The notes: generated from the letters alone by a model not told the origin. Shown: positions 36,783-51,200, numbered from the stretch's first letter. The stretch: DNA of 64,000 nt from Sipunculus nudus (GCA_026874595.1 CM049316.1:27449339-27513338), one strand, 5' to 3'. Made by a program: numbers and translations.

Positions 36783-38461
36783 AATCCATGGTGCCTTTCA
36801 TGTCTGTCTGTCCCAGAATCCTTGTATATTTGTATTATTGTCCTCTGATTCCGCAGAATTGAGGACATTGATTTGGGTTTGTCTGTCCCTCTGTTTGTCT
36901 GTCTGTCTGTGGGGGGGGGGGGGTTAAAATTGACGCTGGCGGTGCCTGAGAACCATACCTTTAATTTTTTTTAAGTATGGGAATATTTTCAGGTTTCTGT
37001 AAGGTTAAAATTGTTTACTTTTCATGTATTCCAGTGACCTGAAATTTATATAGATTTTTAACTAATTTATTACATTTAAAAAGATTTTACTGAAAAGATT
37101 TAAATAAAAAAATTGAAATTGATAAGAATTAAATAAAAAATAATGAAAATATCAGGAATTTTACTCTCATTTGCAGGCTCTGTTAGATTAAGAAAAAAAC
37201 CATAAATAATCTCGAGACAAAATTTCGGTACCTTTATACATGAAGTATCATCCCGTTTGTTGAGTTAAATTTGTGTTTTGCCAGGAATGATTTTGATCCA
37301 TTTACTTTTGTAATGCACTTTTATAAAAAGTGTGAACTACAGGTACTAAAATGGCTAATATGGAGACGAACAACAAGGAGAAAAAAATGTGAGTAGATGA
37401 AATGAAAATATTTTTATATAGAGCAGAACAATTTTATAACCAAATTTATGTCCTTTAGAAACATTGTTATGGACAAGTCCAGAATTGTTTGGGGACAATG
37501 GATTTATGAATGCATTTTTAAGAGGATTTTTTATCTGTAACTAAACGTTCCTTAACATGTTATTTGAAAAAAAATAAATTTACAAGTTTCAACCTACTTA
37601 AAGACATAGCAAGCTTCTGACGATATTTAATATTACATTTGAATGAACTAGGTAATTCAGCAAAGAAAAGTTCTTTTAACACGACTGTGACAGATGTGTA
37701 TCTACAAGCTGTTAGTAAACATGATACATGTGCCCATTTTCACAAACAGAAAAAATATATGTGACCAAAGGTGGCTGGTTTCATTTGTGCAGAAGTTAAA
37801 ACGTCACTAGCTGGAAAACGCCCTATGCAAAACTCTAGTTTGTCAGACGTTCCGCCCAAATTATTAACACATATCATAGTGGATAAAAGGGAAACTAATA
37901 GCCTGATGTATGATAGTATGATATGATCAACACTCTTTGACCTTTTTTCATATAAGAATCTTCATATAAGATTCAAGGAAATTGTTAGGTAATAGACATC
38001 AGATATTGGAATAGGCCCCTTTAAGGGCTGGACCTTGGAGTTGAAGGGTCCCTGGTTCAATATATTAACCCCCCCCCCACCCCCCCCACCCCCATCCCCA
38101 ATAGCTTTACAATGGTGAAATCTTGCTAGAATCAGAGAGACAAGTCAGCTAATACCAGGTCATAAGTCGGCTATTCCTGGTCTTGTGCTTTTTGAAATAA
38201 ATTATGTAACAGTCCGATCACATGATTCTCTTCATTTCATCCTGATTCAGCGCCCCCTACAGGCCATGGGTGGATCCTTTAAAATAAATTTCTATGAGGG
38301 ATCCCATTGTAGAATCATAATATATTATATTGTTGTATTATATCACTGTCTCTATGTGGATCCTGCTGATCACATCATGTCCGCATCCATGATTATGTCC
38401 ACTTTCAATGCATATGCAATTTTATATCTTGACAGAAATTATGCAACTTTTGTTTTGTTTT
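36783..38461. other. Intergenic stretch without a recognised gene
   Basis: GAGGACATTGATTTGGGTTTGTCTG at about 36859 resembles sequence just after fucokinase exon w11 (about 19126), so a small shared repeat exists. A C-rich tract lies at 38069-38099. Nothing else is recognised. Confidence 0.4.
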
Positions 38462-41400
38462 GTTTATCTGTTGTCCTCTATATTCAGGATACTTAACACG
38501 AGTACTTTTCTTGAACACATTGCTGTTCTGTTTTTGCAATTGTTATAGTGCACCGTATCAGTGTAATAAATATGTGTTGCACGTGTCAGGCACAAATTCA
38601 CTGTGTCGATGGGTGTCGTGTTTACACCAGTCATGATTATATCCAGTGGTGCAATTGATTTTATTTAGTCTACATTTAAGTGTTAGGCAGAATTAATTTT
38701 GATATTTATGATGACTCTAGTCAAAGCAATATATATTTTTTAAAAATAAAAGCAGTATAAAGTTTATAAGTATGAGCACAATATACAATTAAATGGGGAT
38801 TTTATATGTAGACTTTCTTCTGAAATCAATAAAGCAGATTTAAGACCTTTATTATTGCCTTTGGAATGATTGATAATTATATACACACACATATGTGTGT
38901 ATATATACATACATATATATATTAAATTATCATTGTAATAACCCATAAGCTCATATCATGTCTGAGATTTTGAGATAATGCCATGTATAATTTATATTTG
39001 ATTAACTCGAATTATATATTAAATTATCAAGATTATTTTGTTATTAGTCTCCCGACGATAACGGTCAGTTGCAACAACTGGCGCACTTGTAATTTGTTTT
39101 TAATTACGACGAATAATATTTACTTTTTATTCAATAATGTAAAGACAATACATTGTGTTACGAGGAGAATTTATATTTGGGGGAATCCTAGGCCGATCCG
39201 GGAGTCGAATCCATGTCGGTGGCGTACAAGCAAAGCAAGCTTCACTAGTTCGGTCCGCTTTTATGCCACCCCGTAACACACCCCCTCTTAAGAGCGTTCT
39301 GCTATCAATACAAGACTAATTAACCCAGGAGTCACACTTTGGTGAGCTTATTCCCTGGGCCACAAAGTTTTCCGTCACGTTAAACAAGCCCCCGTTTTGA
39401 TACGAAGACAAATTGCTCAGGGGAAAACGTTGGGCCGATCCAGGTTTCGAACCCATGTTGGCGTACCAAGCGCTTCGCTAGCAAAGCAAGCTTCACTAAC
39501 GAGACAGTTCGGTCCGCTTTAATGTCACCCCGTAACATTTATTACATTATATTGATATTACTTGTCTTTTATTTTACTTGACTTGTGTACTTGTTCATCA
39601 AATATATTTAACACGTGCAATAGGCAACATCATGGACCAGGTTTAGGGAGCCGGGGGGGGGGGGGGGGGGGCACAGGGGGATATATCCCCCTCACCATAT
39701 TTTGGTTTGGGGGATAAAGTGCCATTTTTCATCCATATTTTTAATCAACACGCATGTTTTATGTTAACATGGCATTTTCGAGATCATTCCGTCAAACACT
39801 CGATGTGTTTTTCATATTTACTTCAATCTTTCAGCAATATGCATCTCATAATAAGAAAATCGGGATATGGCATATTCAGTGGCCTAATTTAATCATCATA
39901 GATGTTGATGCCTATAAAATGGTCTTGCATGCTCAGATCAAATGTCAATTATGATGACAAAAAATTCTGAATATTGAGCTGTATAGTTGGGTATGTACCC
40001 CTGTGGATTGTCCACGTCACAATTTATGAAAAAAGGCTAATTGGCATCAGTTTATCATTACAAATTGTTCATCACTGAGTCCGGGTATACATGATCACAT
40101 GGGCTATACATATCATTTTTTAAATAAAGATTGGTTGGTTTATTATTTGTATTTTATGTATTTGTTTTCTGTGTTTTGATTTTGAATATTCTCTGTTACA
40201 CCCATTTTATAGATATTTCATGATTGATCAGCGGTTTATTATCATTCAAAGTCAAAAGAGTTAACCAAATATCAGTATCCAGATCTCAGTTTTCAGACAC
40301 CGAAAACGTTTTATGTGGCATCTATAGGTAAACCTAAGGTTAATCCTCTGTCAGCACTCTTGTCCGATTTATACGCTTACATCAAAATATTTCAGGTAGG
40401 GATTGAAAATAACTGTGAAGTAAATGGCACACGTATGCATGCATAGGTAACATCCATTCCAAATATAAACTAAAATTATATGATCGTTTAACATATTTTA
40501 TATTTGGGAAACCTATTGATTTACTTATTTTTGGTTTTTGTTTATCTGTTGTCCTCTATATTCAAGATACTTAACACGAGTACTTTTCTTGAACACATTG
40601 CTGTTCTGTTTTTGCAATTGTTATGATCATAGCACCGTAGTGCACCGTATCAGTGTAATAAATATGTGTTGCACGTGTCGGGCACAAATTCACAGTGTCG
40701 ATGGGTGTCGTGTTTATACCAGTCATGATTATATCCAGTGGTGCAATTGATTTTATTTAGGCTTCATTTAAGTGTTAGGCAGAATTAATTTTGATATTTA
40801 TGATGACTCTAGTCAAAGCAATATATATTTTTAAAAAATAAAAGCAGTATAAAGTTTATAAGTATGGCACAATATACAATTAAATGGGGATTTTATATGT
40901 AGACTTTCTTCTGAAATCAATAAAGCAGATATAAGACCTTTATTATTGCCTTTGGAATGATTGATAATTATATACACACACATATATGTGTGTATATATA
41001 CATACATATATATATTAAATTAACATTGTAATAACCCATAAGCTGATATCATCTGTCAGAGATTTTGAGATAATGCCATGTATAATTTATATTTGATTAA
41101 CTCGAATTATATATTAAATTTTCAAGATTATTTTGTTATTAGTCTCCCGACGATAACGGTCAGTTGCAACAACTGGCGCACTTGTAAAATTTTTTTTATT
41201 TACGACGAATAATATTTACTTTTTATTCAATAATGTAAAGACAATACATTATTTAACGAGGAGAATTTGTATAGGGGGGAATCCAAGGCCGATCCGGGAG
41301 TCGAATCCATGTCGGTGGCGTACAAGCAAAGCAAGCTTCACTAGTTCGGTCCGCTTTTATGCCACCCCGTAACACACCCCCTCTTAAGAGCGTTCTGCTA

Positions 41401-42635
41401 TCAATACAAGACTAATTATCCCAGGAGTCACTCTTTGGTGAGCTTATTCCCTGGGCCACAAAGTTTTCCGTCACGTTGGACGAGCCCCCGTTTTGATACG
41501 AAGACATTGCTCAGGGGAAAACGTTGGGCCGATCCAGGTTTCGAACCCATGTTGGTGGCGCACAAGTCCGGCGTACCAAGCGCTTCGCTAGCAAAGCAAG
41601 CTTCACTAATGAGACAGTTCGGTCCGCTTTAATGTCACCCCGTAACATTTATTACATTATATTGATATTACTTGTCTTTTATTTTACTTGACTTGTGTAC
41701 TTGTTCATCAAATATATTTAACACGTGCAATAGGCATCATCATGGACCAGGTTTAGGGAGCGGGGGGGGGGGGGGGGGCACAGGGGGATATATCCCCCTC
41801 ACCATATTTTGGTTTTGGGGATAAAGTGCCATTTTTCCTCCATATTTTTAATCAACACGCATGTTTTATGTTAACATGGCATTTTCGAGATCATTCCGTC
41901 AAACACTCTATGTGTTTTTCATATTCACTTTAATCTTTCAGCAATATGCATCTCATAATAAGGAAATCGGGATATGGCATATTTAGTGGCCTAATTTAAT
42001 AATCATAGATGTTGATGCCTATAAAATGGTCTTGCATGCTCAGATCAAATGTCAATAATGATGACAAAAAAATTCTGAATATTGAGCTGTATAGTTGGGT
42101 ATGTATCCCTGTGGATTGTCCACGTCACATTTTATAAAAAAAGGCTAATTGTCATCAGTTTATCATTACAAATGGTGCATCACTGAGTCCGGGTATACAT
42201 GATCACGTGGGCTATACATATCATTTTTTAAATAAAGATTGGTTAGTGTTTTATATGTATTTTATGTATTTGTTTTCTGTGTTTTGGTTTTGAATATTCT
42301 CTGTTACACCCATTTTATAGATATTTCATGATTGATCAGCGGTTTATTATCATTCAAAGTCAAAAGAGTTCACCAAATATCAGTATCCAGATCTCAGTTT
42401 CCAGACACCGAAAACGTTTTATGTGGCATCTATAGGTAAACCTGAGGTTAATCCTCTGTCAGCACTCTTGTCCGATTTATACGCTTACAGCAAAACATTT
42501 CAGGTAGGGATTGAAAATAACTGTGAAGTAAATGGCACACGTATGCATGCATAGGTAACATCCATTCCAAATATAAACTAAAATTATATGATCGTTTAAC
42601 ATATTTTATATTTGTGAAACCTATTGATTTACTTT
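38462..42635. repeat. ~2.08-kb direct tandem duplication (two copies)
   Basis: GTTTATCTGTTGTCCTC starts copy 1 at 38462 and copy 2 at 40540. The two stay collinear and near-identical to CCTATTGATTTACT (about 40525 and 42634). Copy 2 carries a small extra piece (about 41550-41573) and differs in its poly(G) length. Each copy has two tRNA-like segments on the minus strand with B-box-like sequence (for example GGGTTCGAAACCT near 39446 and 41547). No credible ORF was found. It may be two copies of an undescribed repeat unit or a local segmental duplication. Confidence 0.8.
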
Positions 42636-43525
42636 GAAGTGTAATATCGATGACGCGGATGTTGAAATATAAATAGAAACTGAAGCACGAGGTCTTTGGC
42701 ATCAATTGGCGATACTCATTGTTTAAAAAAAGCGAAGCTTTTAGTCCGCTAAACCTAAAATCGGCATGTAAACAAATAAATGTTATTTTTTTTATCTCAT
42801 TGAGGAAATATGGATACATTCCTTGATCGTTTTTTATTCTGCTTGTTTTATCAGATAGGACTAGGATAACCCTTAATTTGAAATTTCTACGCAGAATTTA
42901 AAAATTTTTAATTAGTCACATTTTACCAAGATATTCAAAATCACATAAATGCTTCATGGCCGGTATTTCCGGACTAATTTTGATTGTTTTTATCTGATAA
43001 GGCTAAACTTCCACACAGAAGTTTGAACGAACAGGTGGAAACCACTTGATTTACAAATTTTCTGTGAGGAAATGATAACATACAATAGTTCACACCATAT
43101 GATTACCCCTGGTATACGTTTGCTAATATTGTTATACGTGTACTTATGATACAAATCTGTTATACCTCTGTAATGGTCCCAGGGTTTTCAACTGCTGTAT
43201 TGTTGGACCCTATTAGTATTCGTTTAACTGACCTTGGAAAGCCTAATTGCCGGCTTGAGGAGTTTTAATATTTTTTTTCAGAATATACCCTGTTAAACGA
43301 GAAGCAACACTTAACCCTTACAGACAATTTAAGTAAATCCCTGTGATATCTAAACAAATATTTTCCATTGCGCATTTGCCTTTCTAAAGTACAGGAGATC
43401 GGAATAGTTACTGCATTACTGCACTGCATTAGCATACTATTACAAGCAGCATAAACTCGCATGTGTCAACTGGCCCTCATTTTCAGGGGTCCAGGGGGTA
43501 TACGGACTCCCTTCCCCCCCCCCCC
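42636..43525. other. Intergenic stretch, nothing recognised
   Basis: AT-rich sequence with a C-run near 43516-43526. No gene, clear repeat or structured motif was seen. Confidence 0.4.
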
Positions 43526-43875
43526 CTTTCTACCAGTGATCACTCTTGTCCGTCTGTCTCTCCGTTAACAGGACACATCGTCTCCTGAAGGTTCTAGGTA
43601 AAATAAAATATCCTTCGAAACCTCAAATTATGTCACTGTGACCATTATCCTCCGAGCTAAGGGGCTTATAAGTACCTCCCAGAAGAATAAAAAAAAATTG
43701 ATACAAAAAATCCAGTATCTTAATAATAAACGCATGGATTGCCACGAAACGTGCCTTGAATAGTGATTATAGCTAGCTTTGTCAATCCCAAAAAACTGGT
43801 AGCGCCACCTGTATTTTTCCTCAAATTTTTCGTTTTTTTTTTTTTTCTATTTTTGAGACCATCAAAAGATAGTAA
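43526..43875 (+). mobile_element. Pearl-like monomer fragment
   Basis: It contains GTGATCACTCTTGTCCGTCT, CTCCGTTAACAGGACACATCG, the 'ATCCTCCGAGCTAAGGGGC' block and CTGGTAGCGCCACCTGTATT. These occur in the same order as in the first-family left end and monomer. Neither terminal hairpin is intact. Confidence 0.55.
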
Positions 43876-43989
43876 ACATATCAGTTTCTCAGCTGTGATT
43901 TCATCTGGTGTCTCGAAACCTGGTGTGTTTATTGATCATAACTGGGTGCCCTATATTGAGCACCCTGTCGTTCTCCGTCTGTCTGTCCA

Positions 43990-44640
43990 TTACACCGTAC
44001 ACAAATTTGTTTCAAGATGATAACCCCGATTTGGATTGACATGGATTTCAAATTTGACATTTACGGCCCGCTACTTAAGCAAAAACTCCGGTGGTTTTGG
44101 AGTAATGAGGTCCGATGTCAAGGACCCACTGATTTAAAAAGAGATTATATGCATTTTAAGCCAAACATTTCACCCCAACCATTCAAACTTGTGCATATAG
44201 TAGAGGAATGTTTTGGAGTCACAAGGTCAAAGTTCATGGTCACAGGGGCCATCTGTCCACAAATTATTTTCTGTATGATAACTCCAGTTTGGGAAGACAG
44301 ATTGGCTTCAAACTTTAATATCAATTTTAATGTATTTATGATTTATTAAAGTTGTCGATTCTGAGGTCCCAAAATGAAAGGTCAAGGTCACTGCACCCAC
44401 TTCTCTTAATAGCTTGCGGACACATTTTAAATCAAAGTTTTCATCCTGTCCTCCCATCTTTTACATATGGTTTCTGCCAATAGGAGATGAATACTTTTAA
44501 ATTTGAGGATGGTCAAGGTCACACAACCCACTGATTTTAAAAGAGAGTGGATACATTGTTTTCATCCCAAACCTTTCATCTTTGACTTATGGATCACCTA
44601 ACAATAGGAGAAGAATCGTATCGAATATTTCTTCCAATTC
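43990..44640. repeat. Degenerate tandem repeat carrying GGTCAAGGTCAC motifs
   Basis: GATAACCCCGATTTGG (44020) recurs as GATAACTCCAGTTTGG (44277). ACCCACTGATTTAAAAAGAGA (44124) recurs as ACCCACTGATTTTAAAAGAGA (44525). GGTCAA..GGTCAC-type motifs occur near 44226, 44381 and 44512. A 110-residue open frame at 44017-44349 follows repeat sequence and is not considered a gene. Confidence 0.5.
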
Positions 44641-45041
44641 TGTTATCAAATCTTTCAGTACATTTTAAGTTTGGTAGGCGTTGCGCTTAATGGTATCCTC
44701 TCATAAGATCAGAGTATCTCATATATAGGCTAGCCTACAAATACATGCAATACCATTTAGTAAGAGTGTAACAGGTCTTTGGTTATTGATAAATCAAGGA
44801 ACGCTATGTTAAGCAAGCTGGCAGTCATGCGGATCGCAATTTACATGTAGATTCACTCTTACATTCAGGTTCCCATTTACTATCCTATGGGGGATTTTAT
44901 CAAATTTTAATTCCATTCGTGTTATCCAGGTTTACGGCAGCCTTGTCTCGTAGTGCGTGGATACGTGAAAAAGTCTAGGAGAAAAGTACATATATTGATT
45001 ACCAGTGGAAAATAATTTAAGAAAACGACAACACTACAAGT

Positions 45042-45047
45042 TTTATT
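45042..45047 (-). terminator. Poly(A) signal of the carboxypeptidase gene
   Basis: AATAAA on the minus strand, about 55 bases beyond the TAA stop of the carboxypeptidase. Confidence 0.7.
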
Positions 45048-45102
45048 AAAATATTTTACTCTTGAAACATTTCACCAAGAGAGTGAAATAAGCTTCCATT
45101 AT

Positions 45103-45296
45103 TTAGCTCCACTGAGCGTTGAAGGCCACGGCCTTGACCCCGGCCCAGACTTCCTCAGTGGCAGGAGCGATCTCGGCGGGAGCAACGATGAAACCATTAC
45201 AACCACAGAAACCATCCGGTCGTAGCTCCAAGGTGTACGTGTACTTCATCCCTAGGACGCCCTTAGCCCAGTCCATTGATGACCCGGTGGCCTTAT
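45103..45296 (-). CDS. Carboxypeptidase terminal exon 11
   Basis: The acceptor is CTATTTCAG. It contains KATGSSMDWAKGVLGMKYTY, LELRPDG and IAPATEEVWAGV, then TAA at 45105-45103. It carries the specificity residue Met376 and the catalytic base Glu392. Confidence 0.97.
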
Positions 45297-48200
45297 CTGA
45301 AATAGGACATAACGGTCACATTTAAAATGTGACAACAATGCATTTATAGGTCCATCCGTGTGTACATGGATGCGTATGTTTCTGTCCGAACTCGATCTCG
45401 AGACCATGGTCTGTTGCCAGAACTATATAATGCATCATCAGCCGTTCAATGACAAGTAATGCGTTAGCTTAAAGGGACATAATCGGGAGCAATATTATGC
45501 TTGTTCTTTCACGCTATCAGTTCAGTTTTGCTTTATACAAAAGTTCATAGCAAAACCATCAAAGCACACAGACTCAGTACCTCGCATACGACTGTTTTAT
45601 ACCTTGCTATGGGTCTGTGTAAACACAGTCCACGTGTGTCTGTTTACAAAAACAAGGCCGCGTTGACCGGAGGTCCGATTTTGAGCCACAACACGCGCTG
45701 TTTTAGCCGGCGGGAACATATATTTTTGGGCCAAGTCAGTCAGGGTATCTCCTTATTGACATGATTTGAAACTCATGTATGCGCAAGGCCGCACGCGCCG
45801 TGTTAATGTTGACACCTGTGATCGCGCCCGGTCCAGTGTTTTTAACACTCATTTACAGGAATAAGCAAACGGTTTCAAGGCAATATTTTGACAGGTACAG
45901 ATTCATTTAAAAGGGAAAAAGCTATTTTTCCTGTTTATTCAACATGCTTTATAGGTGATTGGGCCCCTTTAACCCCTTTTCATGCAACATTTGATTTCCA
46001 TTGATGATAGGGCCTATGTGTGAATAACAATGAGTAAAGATGCATTACACGTAACCGAAATGACGAGAATCAGCTGAAACTTTCTCTTGTTCGAGAAAGG
46101 TATAACCAGGAGGAATTCTATTTGATTTAAGATGGCTCAAGCCAAACCATGCACTGAACAATCCCAATAGATAATTGCTATTGGAATAACTAACTATCTC
46201 ATGGATCATCTTTTTTTTAATATTATATCAAATTGAGATATATTTGTCCTGGAGATTTCATCCATTCCAATTTTTGGCGAGTTTTTAATTGATTCGGTTG
46301 TCGTTTTCAAGTGCGATGCCAAAATAAATACCGGTAGTGGCAGTTTTCCTGACGATTTGAGAATATACTGACATGGGGACGAAAGCAAACTTAACAATAA
46401 TTAACCGCATTTAGATATTTAGTAACTATGCAGCACGTCTTGTATTAAAGAAGTAAGTTTTCTCTGAGGCAGTGGAAACAAGGTTGAACGTAGGAGTAAG
46501 GTTACTGTCAGCGTCGTTAAACGAATATTATGCAAAAAGCATTGAGCGAAAGGTAAAGGCCAGTAGATAACAAATCAGTTTCTTAACATTCCCTTCAGGT
46601 TTTCGTCTCTGTGTATTTTTCTAGTCGTCAACAGGATCCTTACCTTCCGAGCATCCAACTGATGTCCCGTTAAATGTAGACCAATATCATCAAAAGACTT
46701 ACACAATAACTCAGGAACTGTTCCAAACTCGAATCGTTTTCCATGGACCTGAAACAAGGCGTCCCGGCCGAGCCGACCAACTCGATCCTGAAAGATATTA
46801 TTTTATCAGTGTATGGGGAATCTGCAAGATGATAAAGAGTTTTAGAAGGAATCATGGGTTTAGCAACAGGGGAACTTACAGAACCATTTTCCTTGAGTGC
46901 ATAAGTGATGGAGGTCTCCAGTCCGGACTTGGATTCGAGTATGTGGACTGGTGTCCACTTTTTTAGAGATTCGAACATTGAATAGATTGACTCGGACTCG
47001 GAAGGAAGGACTCGAGAAATCAGGCCGAATCCTTCTTGAATCCAGGAGGAGAGCCCCGTCAAATACCATAAAGACTTATATATATACATGTGGAAGTAAC
47101 AAGAGAATATTAAAAAAAAAAAACCTTTGTAAATGTAAAAGGCGTATATAAACTTACATAAGAATACTTACATTTTGAATTTCTTTTTGTTAAGAGATTT
47201 CTATTGGACTCGGACTCGAGGAGTCACGACTCGAACTTGGACGAGTATGGTGTGGACTCGAATACATCACTATAGTTCACTCTTAGTACAAATGGTTATA
47301 ACATTGTACAAGAAAAGTACATGAAGGTTATGTAGCAAGTTTTAATAAAGGTAAGTTCTTTCTTTCACAGCGACAGTCGAAAGTACTAAATATAGGAGTC
47401 CAAAACTGGAATCCCTTAGTCGGGTTCACTTGACCCGTTATCTCTTCTCTAAGAGTAGGACTTCTTAAGGTTTATGGTTTCTTTAGATGTTCGTTACCAG
47501 TTCCTCAGCGTCGGCCGGTCGCTCCTCTGTTGTGTGACCCCACGGGACAAGCCAGAGCTGTGTGAACGAGTGTATGGACATGTAGACGCCCTGACCACTG
47601 GTGGCCACCCCCGTGATGTAGTCCCTCATGTTCATGGTGTTGTTCTCAGAAAACGCAGAGGGTCCCCTGTAGTCGTCTTGGCAACCACGGTCACTGGATC
47701 CGCCCGTATCTGTCGCCGTGAAATATAAATACATAGTAGATGAATCTTAATTGGATTGAGGATTTTTTAAATCAATATTTGGGTTAAATTTTTTTATGGA
47801 TATATTCTCTTAGGTACGCCAGAGATCAAACCCATGTAAAATCATTTAACCATTTATCCAAAAATTACCGATTAAAAAAAAATAATATTGTGAAATTCTA
47901 AGTAAAGTTTTTGTACACTTATCTATATACATACATACTATAATAAAACCTTAATTCCCAATACAATATATAGAAATTTGTTCCTCTTTATTTAAACTTG
48001 AAATAAACTTGCCCTTACCATTCCAGAAGGAATCAAAGTTCCTGTTGGGGTCCGTGCCGTTGCAAAAGTAACCGCTCAGGTTGTCGATCTCGTTAGTGGG
48101 TTTACGGGTCTTGCGCCACATACGATCCTGGATAAAGTAAAATAAACATTGCCTTATTGACAACAACGAAGATGGCGGCTAAACATTATTTTTTTCGAAA

Positions 48201-51200
48201 AGGTTCGATGTTGTTTTATCGAAAATTTTGAGTTAAATAAGCACGGTAATCGGTGCAAGATGACAAATTCTTGTTACATGAGCTGCATGTAAAGAATTGA
48301 TCCGAGACACACACATACACACACACCAACATATATTATATCATAATATATATCATATTACAAACATATCTATATAATTTTATATAAAATCTATATCATG
48401 CCCATCTCTAATTTGTCAATCATCTTGAAATTTAAAAGAAAAATCTATGGCAAAAAAAAATTAGGTCACTTAGGCATTTTTTTCATGAATCATTTTTTTT
48501 CACCATTTTTTGTATGAATTGATATTGATAAAAATACCATATGATCAGAGAAAATCGTTATGATAACAGATTTTTTTTTGGCTAAGCAGGTATAAGCACC
48601 ACAAAACAAAGGAAATTTTATCAAAATATTATTTTATCTTCTTGAAAGAAATACCCGAGCAGCTGGACTCAAATTGGTAAGTTTCTATTGAAAATCAAAA
48701 TAAAAAATTTTGATGCGGGGTTTAAATTTGATGCGCGCAATGCCTAAGACCCATACCTTTTATTATTTATTTATTTATTTATTTATTTATTGCCTAATAC
48801 TTTTAATAATATAATAATAAGCCTGTATCCGTAATATTTGGTCAAACATGCTGATGGTTAAATCATCTAATCACACTAATCATTTTTGATGTATTAAGTG
48901 CATACCGAGGTGTGAGTGTACTCGTAGCCGTCTGGGTTAGACACTGGGAGGACGTAGAAATCATACTGAGACAGAAGATCGTCAACTTCCTTGTCGTTAC
49001 CAGCACCCTCCAACAGCTGTGGAACAAATTTAACTAGAAACATACATTCTGATGAATGCAAGCCTACGCCATTCACTTATTCGGCCCATATTCCTAGGGT
49101 CATTCAAGCATAAGTGACCAAAAGCTTGGGAATATTTTTCTATGACATCCCTGAATCTAGACCATGTTCCGGATCCACACCCAAATCTAATCAATTCTTC
49201 TTCGGCCCATTCCCGAAATACCCTGAACATTTCATGATATTCCGTTCATGATTGCGTAAGTTATGTTGTGAGCACACATACACGAACGGTAATAATAGCA
49301 TATTTAGAGCCGGAAACACGCTGCTAAAAGTAAGACCAGAGTTATGGACAAGACCACACACAAAAAATAGCTGTTCTACGGATTCGGACTCCCTTTTTTA
49401 TGGATTTTATAATGACCAATGAGGACATGGTCTTCCGTTGTAACTTCCCTGCTCTCATCTGTCACTATTCCATGCATGCCCACTTGTCAATCAAGTGACC
49501 ATTGGCATGGATGCCTATTAGTTGGCAGCCAGTGACTCCGCACACCGGACACTGTTTCAGCAAAACTGGCTTGTCAGCCAGGATTATGGCCTCTTTGCAT
49601 TTCATCATTTCATTTGAAGGAAAGGGTCAGCCCCTGGTGTAACAGGAGGTTTAATTTATGGCCGTGTCCATTACCTCCAGTGGTTAACCCTTTTCAAACT
49701 CCCAGGCATGCCACCTGCCTAGGTTTGTACTTTTTAACATCATGTTTAACGTAATCAGAAAGAGTGCAGTTTGATTATTTGAAGGTTTAGAGTTTAAATT
49801 TTATTTCAACTAAACAATTGTTTTATTTCTTTAAATTGTGCAAAGACACATTTTCCGGCCCAATACCCCCGAAAATAAAAAGCAAACTACACCGTAGTGT
49901 TGTTAATGTGTGCTTTTGTCTCAATGTCTTGATATATATTTTTTAAATTTTGGAAAATTGCCTCAGTTTTGCGTTGTCGGCACCATTTAAAAAATTGAAG
50001 CAAAGTTTTGTATTTTATTTCTGGCTAGGTTGCAAAATTCAACATATTTTGTCTCAAACCAATAAATTAAAAGAAATAGAGTAAAAAAATCGCCTGTTCA
50101 TTATTTGTAACCTTATTTCCTCTTAAGATGTTCTGTGACTTATAATACTTTTTTCTTCACTTTACTGCCAATAAAAAGAAGCAGGTGTCCACCATGAATA
50201 TAAACTATTTAATTCACAACTCGCTGACATAAAATTTTAAAATACCTAATAATTCTTAACAACAACACCTGATACAGGGTTAGTCCCATCTCCTTTCATA
50301 TAAACCATGAAATTCATTATCCTTTATAATATTGGTTGCTAATATACTGTTATTTTCCTCTTCAGTCATGTGTTTGAATTCCATGTATCCTTCCTTCTCT
50401 TCTCTGTCACTAGTCCATGCATGGCCACTTGTGAAACAATTGACCAAAGGCATGTGTGCCTATCAGGAGGCATCTAGTGATTCCGCCCACTGGTCATTGC
50501 TTAAGCAAAACTAGTAGACGGACGGGCTTTCGGCTCTCTCTGGAACCGGCAGTTGATCAGAAAGTTGGCCCACATCCCTCTGGGGCCTCGGGGTGAACAT
50601 CCTAAGCGGGTGTTGATTTATGGCCTATCACCTCCAGTGGGTAATCCTTTTTAACAGAAGTCATGCTACCTACCTAGGTATGCACATTTTCAACTTAATG
50701 TTTAACTGCAGCTTGATAATTCAAGAGATAGAGTTTATAGTACATTTCAATTAAACAGTGTTTTGTTTCTATAAATTATATAAATAGATGTTGTCAAGTC
50801 CCAATTTCAGCCCAGAATAAGTGCGCCAACTATTATTTAAAATACTAGTACAGGTTATGTTGGTATTTTTACACTATGATGAGGAGGCTTGACGCTCATT
50901 GGCAAAATAAAAGTGCAATCGAATAATCATAAACTATCAAGAGTCGACCTCCATTGAATAAAACTAGATGTTTACAATCCCGGAACGAGTAACGGAGGCC
51001 TCCCCGATGCCTGTAATTGAGCGATAATGGGGAATCAGCTAGGAAGTGTATGACCTTGGAAATAAGATTAAGGTAATAAATAAATAACAGGTACAAATAA
51101 TTGTTTTGAAAATTGAGAACTAGTGCAATTAAGGGCAGGAGAAAGAAAGTGAGTAAAACATTGTAATCGGTGGTTTTGCACTCTGAAGGACGCATGAAAT

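Noticed and set aside
39200-39480. tRNA gene candidates at B-box-like sequences in the 2.08-kb duplication.
   Set aside because: I could not fold a complete cloverleaf with acceptor, D and anticodon arms. A tRNA-related repeat is the safer reading.
42448-42819. 123-residue open frame on the minus strand.
   Set aside because: It spans the end of the 2.08-kb tandem duplication. The equivalent place in the first copy has no matching frame, and no domain is visible.
44017-44349. 110-residue open frame on the plus strand.
   Set aside because: It consists of diverged tandem repeat sequence and has no domain or splice context.
46670-47089. 139-residue open frame on the minus strand.
   Set aside because: It overlaps carboxypeptidase exon 10 in a different frame and runs into the ACTCGG-rich intronic repeat. 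It has no recognisable domain.
49030-49230. Minus-strand frame with FREW, at first considered as the HAREW zinc-binding exon.
   Set aside because: The same reading occurs in unrelated repeat copies near 59700 and 60890. The true HAREW exon was found at 51302-51403 with matching phases.
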